Positions 5,155-9,435 of a stretch of DNA of 9,435 bases are shown here, one piece after another. The position numbers were made by a program, and so were the translations under genes. The stretch is from Clostridiales bacterium UBA929 (GTDB lineage: Bacteria > Bacillota > Clostridia > Oscillospirales > UBA929): assembly GCA_002293625.1 (NCBI GenBank), contig DBDP01000178.1, positions 1-9,435 on the forward strand, given 5' to 3'. Under the pieces are notes generated by a model, which saw nothing but the letters and a program-made list of their open reading frames with translations, did no database searches and was not told where the DNA came from. Numbering within the stretch: position 1 is the first letter of the stretch; the number at the start of each line of letters is the position of its first letter.

Positions 5155-7842
5155 ATGCCGGAGGAACTGAGCAAGACATATAAGCCTATGGATGTGGAGG
5201 CGCGAAACTACGCCCTTTGGATGGAGGGCGGGTATTTTAAGCCTGCCGGCGACTCTCGGAAGCCGCCGTACACCATTGTCATCCCCCCGCCCAACGTTAC
5301 GGGGCAGCTGCATTTGGGTCACGCGTTTGACAACACCTTACAAGACGTTTTGATTCGCTATAAGCGAATGGACGGCTACCCCACTCTTTGGATGCCCGGC
5401 ACCGACCACGCCGGAATCGCCACCCAGATTCGCGTGGAAGCGGAGCTTCGCGCCTCCGAGGGCAAGACCCGTCACGATTTGGGCAGAGAGGCGTTTATCT
5501 CCCGCGTTTGGGAATGGAAAGAGACATACGGCAACCGAATCGTCGAACAGCTCCAAAAGATCGGCGCGTCCTGCGACTGGGACCGTCTGCGTTTCACTAT
5601 GGACGAAGGGCTTTCCCGCGCCGTGCGGGAGGTTTTTGTCTCTTTATACGAAAAAGGCTTGATTTACCGCGGCAACCGCATCACCAACATCTGCGTGTCC
5701 TGCCAAACCGCCCTGAGCGAAGCCGAGGTGGAATATGAGGATACCGAAGGCGCGCTGTATTACGTGAAATATCCCGTTGCGTCCCCCGGCTCTGTGCCTT
5801 CGGGGAATGATTATATCGTCATCGCGACAACCCGCCCGGAAACCATGCTGGGCGATACCGCCGTCGCCGTCCACCCCGAGGACGAGCGTTTTGCCGCGCT
5901 GATTGGCAAAAACGTCGTTCTGCCGCTGATGAACAAAGAAATCCCCGTGATTGCCGACGAGTATGTCGAGCGCGATTTTGGCGCGGGCTGCGTGAAGATT
6001 ACCCCTTGCCACGACCCGAACGACTACGAGGTGGCGAAACGCCACGGTCTACCCGAAGTTTTGATCATGACAACCGACGGCAAGATCAACCAAAACGGCG
6101 GGGAGAAATATTGCGGGCTGACCCGCGAGGAAGCCCGCAAGGCTGTGCTGCTCGATTTGGAGGAGGGCGGTTACCTGCTGAAGGTCGAGCCGCATCGCCA
6201 CAATGTCGGTACCTGCGCCCGCTGCCACAAGCCGGTGGAGCCGATGGCGAGCGAGCAGTGGTTCGTTTCGATGAAGAAACTCGCCGAACCGGCGATTCAA
6301 GCCGTCAAAGATGGACGGGTGAAGTTCGTACCGGAACGGTTTGAAAAACTCTATCTGCACTGGATGGAAAACGTGCGCGACTGGTGCGTCTCCCGTCAGA
6401 TCTGGTGGGGACACCGCATCCCGGTTTGGACGTGCGACGACTGCGGCGAGGTGATCGTCGCCCGCGAAGACCCGTCCGTCTGCCCGAAATGCGGCGGAGG
6501 AAACCTCACGCAAGACCCCGACGTGCTGGACACATGGTTCTCCTCGGCGCTGTGGCCGTTCTCCACCCTCGGCTGGCCGGACAAAACACCCGACTTTGAG
6601 CGGTTTTACCCCACCGACGTGCTGGTAACGGCATACGACATCATCTACCTTTGGGTGGCGCGGATGATCTTCTCCGGGCTTGAGCACACCGGCAAAGAAC
6701 CGTTCCACACCGTCTATATGCACGGTCTGCTCCGTGACCAAAACGGCAAAAAAATGAGCAAGTCCGCCGGAAACGGCATTGACCCGCTGGAGATGGCGGA
6801 ACTATACGGCACCGACGCGCTGCGCCTCTACCTCGCGACGCTCGCGACCCTTCAGGGCGGCGACATGCGCTTTGTTCCGGCGCACTGCGAGCATTTCCGC
6901 AATTTCTGCAACAAGCTATGGAACGCGTCGCGCTTCGTCATGAGCAGTCTCGGCGACACCGGCGAATGGGGACTCCCGGACAGCCTGACGCTGCCGGATA
7001 TGTGGATTCTCACGAAGCTCCAAGAGCTGATCTACGACGTAACGGGGCATCTTGACCGCTACGAACTGAACCTCGCCTCGCAGAAGGTAATCAACTTTGT
7101 GTGGGACGATTTCTGCGACTGGTATATCGAGCTTGCCAAACCCCAGCTGCGCAACCCCGCGACGGCGGACGCGACGCGTCAGATTCTCTGCTATACGCTG
7201 GAATGCGCTCTGCGTCTGCTGCACCCGTTCGCTCCGTTTATTACCGAGGAAATCTGGCAGTATCTGCCTTCCGGCGTAAGGGAGGGCGCGGCGCTGATAA
7301 CAGCCCGCTGGCCGGAGCCGGAACACCGGCTGCGTTTTGAGCATGAAGCGGCGCAGACGGAGATGCTGATGGACGCCGTACGCGCCGTGCGTGCGCGGCG
7401 CAATGAGATGAAGGTTCCGCCCGGAAAGAAAGCCGCTTGGCACATCGAGACGCCGCACACCGAGTTGTTCGGCAGCCACACGGAAATCTTTCAGGTCTTG
7501 GCGGCCGCCGGCGACGTGCGCGTGACGTCAATGGACAATGGACAATGGACAATGGACAATCAAGACGCCGAGGAAAGCGATGACTGCGTCGCCCCGCAGG
7601 ACAATCTCGTGAGGATTGTCACCAACGGCGCGGTAATTACCCTGCCGCTGGAAGAGCTGGTGGACTTAAACGCAGAGCGTGAACGGCGGCAAAAAGAACG
7701 GCTCGCCGTGGAAACGGAAATCAAGGTTTTGGAAATCAAGCTGAACAACCCCGGATTTACCGAAAAAGCGCCCGAGCGGGTGGTGGCGCGGGAGCGCGAA
7801 CGCCTCGCGGAACTTCGGGAACGGATGGAGCGGTTGACGTGA
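5155..7842 (+). CDS. valS: valyl-tRNA synthetase
   Basis: An 895-residue class Ia aminoacyl-tRNA synthetase charging tRNA-Val in the cytoplasm. The HIGH-type motif is HLGH (53-56) in PPNVTGQLHLGH, followed by MPGTDHAGIATQ (80-91). The CP1 editing domain shows TTRPETMLGDTAVAVHP (225-241) and KITPCHDPNDYEV (281-293). Cysteine pairs at 180/183, 354/357, 427/430 and 443/446 look like zinc knuckles. DTWFSSALWPFSTLGWPD (459-476) is valine-type, and KMSKS is at 533-537. The anticodon-binding helical domain spans roughly 615-760, and the C-terminal coiled coil 833-895. GGAGGG sits 6 bases before ATG 5155. Between the last two domains is an atypical stretch, MDNGQWTMDN plus an acidic tail (793-811), encoded by a heptanucleotide repeat. 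It overlaps folC by 4 bases, an arrangement common in Firmicutes. No T-box leader is present. Confidence 0.98.
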   Translation: MPEELSKTYKPMDVEARNYALWMEGGYFKPAGDSRKPPYTIVIPPPNVTGQLHLGHAFDNTLQDVLIRYKRMDGYPTLWMPGTDHAGIATQIRVEAELRASEGKTRHDLGREAFISRVWEWKETYGNRIVEQLQKIGASCDWDRLRFTMDEGLSRAVREVFVSLYEKGLIYRGNRITNICVSCQTALSEAEVEYEDTEGALYYVKYPVASPGSVPSGNDYIVIATTRPETMLGDTAVAVHPEDERFAALIGKNVVLPLMNKEIPVIADEYVERDFGAGCVKITPCHDPNDYEVAKRHGLPEVLIMTTDGKINQNGGEKYCGLTREEARKAVLLDLEEGGYLLKVEPHRHNVGTCARCHKPVEPMASEQWFVSMKKLAEPAIQAVKDGRVKFVPERFEKLYLHWMENVRDWCVSRQIWWGHRIPVWTCDDCGEVIVAREDPSVCPKCGGGNLTQDPDVLDTWFSSALWPFSTLGWPDKTPDFERFYPTDVLVTAYDIIYLWVARMIFSGLEHTGKEPFHTVYMHGLLRDQNGKKMSKSAGNGIDPLEMAELYGTDALRLYLATLATLQGGDMRFVPAHCEHFRNFCNKLWNASRFVMSSLGDTGEWGLPDSLTLPDMWILTKLQELIYDVTGHLDRYELNLASQKVINFVWDDFCDWYIELAKPQLRNPATADATRQILCYTLECALRLLHPFAPFITEEIWQYLPSGVREGAALITARWPEPEHRLRFEHEAAQTEMLMDAVRAVRARRNEMKVPPGKKAAWHIETPHTELFGSHTEIFQVLAAAGDVRVTSMDNGQWTMDNQDAEESDDCVAPQDNLVRIVTNGAVITLPLEELVDLNAERERRQKERLAVETEIKVLEIKLNNPGFTEKAPERVVARERERLAELRERMERLT
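7529..7560 (+). repeat. heptanucleotide tandem repeat (ATGGACA)4 inside valS
   Basis: Four perfect copies of ATGGACA run from 7531 to 7558, with matching partial units on both sides (CA before, AT after), making a 32-base tract of period 7. In the valS frame it reads MDNGQWTMDN (residues 793-802). Since 7 is not a multiple of 3, gain or loss of one unit would shift the frame and remove the C-terminal coiled coil. With the present copy number the frame is open to the end. Confidence 0.95.
7827..7842 (+). promoter_or_regulatory. valS/folC translational coupling site
   Basis: GGAG (7827-7830) lies 8 bases before a GTG start at 7839. The GTGA at 7839-7842 joins the folC start codon to the valS TGA stop with a 4-base overlap, so ribosomes finishing valS can restart on folC. 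The GTG is chosen because the conserved FolC N-terminus begins directly after it. Confidence 0.8.
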
Positions 7843-9173
7843 CATACCCGCAGGCGATAGACTACCTCAACCGCGCAGCCCGATTGGGGGACAAGCCGGG
7901 TTTGGAACGGGTTCGCGCTCTGCTCAGCGCGTTCGGCGACCCGCATAAGTCTCTGAAATTTGTGCATGTGGCCGGAACCAACGGCAAGGGCAGCACCTGC
8001 GCGATGACGGAGAGCATTTTACGCGCCGCCGGATATAAGGTCGGGATGTTCATCTCGCCGTATTTAGAGGACTACCGCGAACGAATCCAGATCGGGCGCA
8101 GCCTGATCCCGCGCGGGGATCTCGCGCGTCTGGTAAACGAAGCCGCAGAAATCATAGACGGTAGGGGCGAGCGTTGCTCGTCCGACGGGGAGATCAGCGA
8201 AAACCGCGACCCACCCCGTAAGTTTGAGATCGAAACCGCCATCGCTCTGAAATATTTTTACGAGCAGCGGTGCGACATTGTCGTGCTGGAGGTAGGGCTG
8301 GGCGGCCGTTTGGACGCGACCAACGTCATCGAGACGCCGGAGGTCTGCGCCATAACTTCCATTTCCCACGATCACACGCGCATACTGGGCGACAGCATTG
8401 ACTCCATCGCGAGGGAGAAATGCGGAATCCTTAAAGATGGCTGCGACGCCGTATCCTGCGCCGCGCAGCACCCGGACGCTTTACTCGTTGCGGAGAAAAC
8501 CTGCGCCGAACGAAACTGCGAGCTGACCGTCCCGGACGAGCGATCCCTTGTTGTACAGCATATGGGTTTGGACGGTTCGCGCTTCCTGTATAAACACAAG
8601 CGTTACGGTATCAGCCTGATTGGTTCGCATCAGATACAAAACGCGCTGACGGCGATTGAAATCGCGTTCGCGTTGCGCCGGAGGAACTTCATCATCCCCC
8701 AAACCGCCATAACGATCGGTCTGCTGTCCGCCAAATGGAACGGCCGCTTGGAGATTGTGAAGCAACCGAAGCATCCCTCAGACAAAAATCCGCGCGGCAA
8801 CCCCCTGTGCCTGATTGACGGCGCGCATAACACGGACGCCATGTCGGTGCTGTGCGGCGTAATCGACAGTATGCTGCGCGGCAAAAAGCTCATCACCGTT
8901 ATGGCGATGAGCGAGGACAGGCGGGTTGACTTATGCGTTCCGATGCTCGCGAAGCGTTCGGCGCACTTCATCGCGACCGAGTTCCGCGATATGCACCCGC
9001 TCCCCGCTTCGGTTCTCGCGGAGGCTTGCAAGGATACGCCCCGCGAGGCGATCCCCGACGTCGGCGCGGCGGTAAGGCGCGCCCTTGAGCTTGCCTCCCC
9101 CGATGACGTTGTGCTTGCCTGCGGCTCGTTGTACATGATCGGCGACGCGAAACGGGCGATGATAAATTTGTAA
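7839..9173 (+). CDS. folC: folylpolyglutamate synthase / dihydrofolate synthase family protein
   Basis: A 444-residue Mur-ligase-family protein. It adds glutamate to tetrahydrofolates, and in many bacteria also to dihydropteroate, using ATP in the cytoplasm. Motifs in order: FVHVAGTNGKGST with the P-loop at 45-53, MFISPYLEDYRERIQIG (70-86), FEIETAIALKYF (129-140), IVVLEVGLGGRLDATNVI (147-164), SISHDHTRILG (174-184), AREKCGILK (191-199, including the lysine expected to be carbamylated), IGSHQIQNALTAIE (261-274), LIDGAHNTDAM (325-335) and the C-terminal ACGSLYMIGDAKRAM (427-441). Which of the two activities it has cannot be read from the motifs. Two stretches look longer than in typical homologues: about 108-127, where DNA of the REP-like family lies, and about 308-322 (KQPKHPSDKNPRGNP). 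Translation starts at GTG 7839, coupled to valS. A convergent gene follows, with an inverted-repeat element between the two. Confidence 0.95.
   Translation: MTYPQAIDYLNRAARLGDKPGLERVRALLSAFGDPHKSLKFVHVAGTNGKGSTCAMTESILRAAGYKVGMFISPYLEDYRERIQIGRSLIPRGDLARLVNEAAEIIDGRGERCSSDGEISENRDPPRKFEIETAIALKYFYEQRCDIVVLEVGLGGRLDATNVIETPEVCAITSISHDHTRILGDSIDSIAREKCGILKDGCDAVSCAAQHPDALLVAEKTCAERNCELTVPDERSLVVQHMGLDGSRFLYKHKRYGISLIGSHQIQNALTAIEIAFALRRRNFIIPQTAITIGLLSAKWNGRLEIVKQPKHPSDKNPRGNPLCLIDGAHNTDAMSVLCGVIDSMLRGKKLITVMAMSEDRRVDLCVPMLAKRSAHFIATEFRDMHPLPASVLAEACKDTPREAIPDVGAAVRRALELASPDDVVLACGSLYMIGDAKRAMINL
8161..8184. repeat. REP-like half-element embedded in frame in folC
   Basis: An 8-bp stem pairs 8165-8172 (GGGCGAGC) with 8176-8183 (GCTCGTCC) around a GTT loop, with one G-T wobble. 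The segment starts GTAGGGGCGA and ends CGTCCG, the same ends as the left half of the intergenic element at 9210-9236 (GTAGGGACGA...CGTCCG). It encodes part of the non-conserved FolC segment GRGERCSSDG (residues 108-117), which sits between the helix after the ligase N-domain and the conserved FEIETA motif. The hairpin is seen; its origin by insertion is inferred. Confidence 0.5.
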
Positions 9174-9208
9174 CATTCCCGGCATCCATATGAGCGCCAT
9201 CCGTTTCC

Positions 9209-9293
9209 TGTAGGGACGATCGCCCCCGATCGTCCGCAATTTCATCAGCGTTATTTGAAAACCGACGGGCGACCGAGGACGGTCGCCCCTACA
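9209..9293. repeat. REPIN/BIME-like palindromic element between convergent genes
   Basis: The element is bounded by TGTAGGG (9209-9215) and its exact complement CCCTACA (9287-9293); over the outer 14 bases the two ends agree at 12. Each half also forms its own perfect 9-bp hairpin: GGACGATCG/CGATCGTCC (9214-9222 with 9227-9235, loop CCCC) and GGGCGACCG/CGGTCGCCC (9267-9275 with 9280-9288, loop AGGA). About 30 bases of non-palindromic sequence lie between them. Two inverted REP-type hairpins of this kind resemble a REPIN or BIME. There are no T-runs, but it may still help end transcription of folC and of the opposing gene. No transposase is in the window. Confidence 0.75.
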
Positions 9294-9435
9294 AAAGCCG
9301 TTTCTCCATTTCCCGCGTATACATGCGGTTGAGTAAAATCGCGTGGGAGAATTCGTCCGCCATCGCTTCAAAAAAGAACACGCCGCCGCCCGACATAAAC
9401 GCGGATCGGTATATCCTTTGGGCATCCAGTTCCCC
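9289..9435 (-). CDS. unrecognised protein, C-terminal 48 residues (partial)
   Basis: On the minus strand, a frame is open from the right edge (9435) to a TAG at 9291-9289. It has no start inside the window, so it must begin beyond the right edge. The visible peptide starts GELDAQRIYRSAFMSGGG, continues VFFFEAMADEFSHAILLNR and ends MYTREMEKRLL. It reads as a plausible helical C-terminus with a good mix of acidic, basic and aromatic residues, and 32 of its 48 codons end in G or C. A second minus-strand frame through the same bases reads as an arginine/cysteine-rich shadow and is not favoured. I do not recognise the family; the F-x2-G...E pattern is faintly like small Clostridia proteins of unknown function, but too little is visible to say. 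Its stop codon lies within the terminal repeat of the 9209-9293 element. Confidence 0.6.
   Translation of the reverse strand, partial: GELDAQRIYRSAFMSGGGVFFFEAMADEFSHAILLNRMYTREMEKRLL

Noticed and set aside
4940..5170. Possible small + strand gene between the GH26 gene and valS
   Set aside because: It would run through the terminator and the valS promoter and into the valS start, and the ATG has no good ribosome binding site.
8931..9425. Long minus-strand open frame overlapping folC and the right-hand gap
   Set aside because: It reads antisense through conserved folC codons, has a low-quality arginine/serine-rich composition, and conflicts with the better minus-strand frame that ends at 9289.
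1..9435. CRISPR array, tRNA, rRNA, insertion-sequence gene, defence or toxin-antitoxin module
   Set aside because: I found no spaced direct repeats, no tRNA-like cloverleaf, and no transposase, nuclease or toxin motif in any frame; the coding content is core metabolism plus one glycosidase.

Overview
The window is G+C-rich and densely coded. It looks like a chromosomal segment from a Gram-positive anaerobe of the Clostridia, probably Oscillospirales/Ruminococcaceae-like. That placement is an inference from three things: the gene order pgk-tpiA-gpmI-eno followed by valS-folC (both runs are typical of Firmicutes), strong GGAGG-type ribosome binding sites, and the general look of the proteins. 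No taxonomic marker is present, so it stays tentative.

Layout. Positions 1-3881 hold the end of a glycolytic operon on the + strand: the last codons of pgk, then tpiA, gpmI (the cofactor-independent phosphoglycerate mutase) and eno. These run from triose phosphate interconversion down to phosphoenolpyruvate. A glycoside hydrolase family 26 (mannanase-type) gene without a signal peptide follows (3984-4934), with no terminator visible between it and eno. A clear intrinsic terminator at 5041-5068 closes this transcription unit. A good sigma-70-type promoter (5072-5100) lies directly behind it and drives valS (5155-7842) and folC (7839-9173), which overlap by 4 bases. From the right edge a minus-strand gene enters, of which only the last 48 codons are visible (9289-9435); it converges on folC.

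What is less ordinary lies between and inside the genes. A family of short GC-rich hairpins sharing GTAGGG / GTCGCCCCTA-type ends appears in at least four gaps (2529-2543, 3941-3962, 5115-5133, 9209-9293) and apparently once inside folC in frame (8161-8184). The copy at 9209-9293 is a complete back-to-back pair of 9-bp hairpins bounded by a 7-bp terminal inverted repeat, with a REPIN/BIME-like architecture. It also supplies the stop codon of the minus-strand gene. A different 99-base structured element sits between tpiA and gpmI (887-985). A tandem heptanucleotide repeat (ATGGACA, four full units) lies inside valS, where any change in copy number would shift the frame.

I see no mobile-element gene, CRISPR array, rRNA, tRNA or defence system here. 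The coding content is core metabolism plus one carbohydrate-active enzyme. The candidates for something undescribed are the repeat families, not the proteins.
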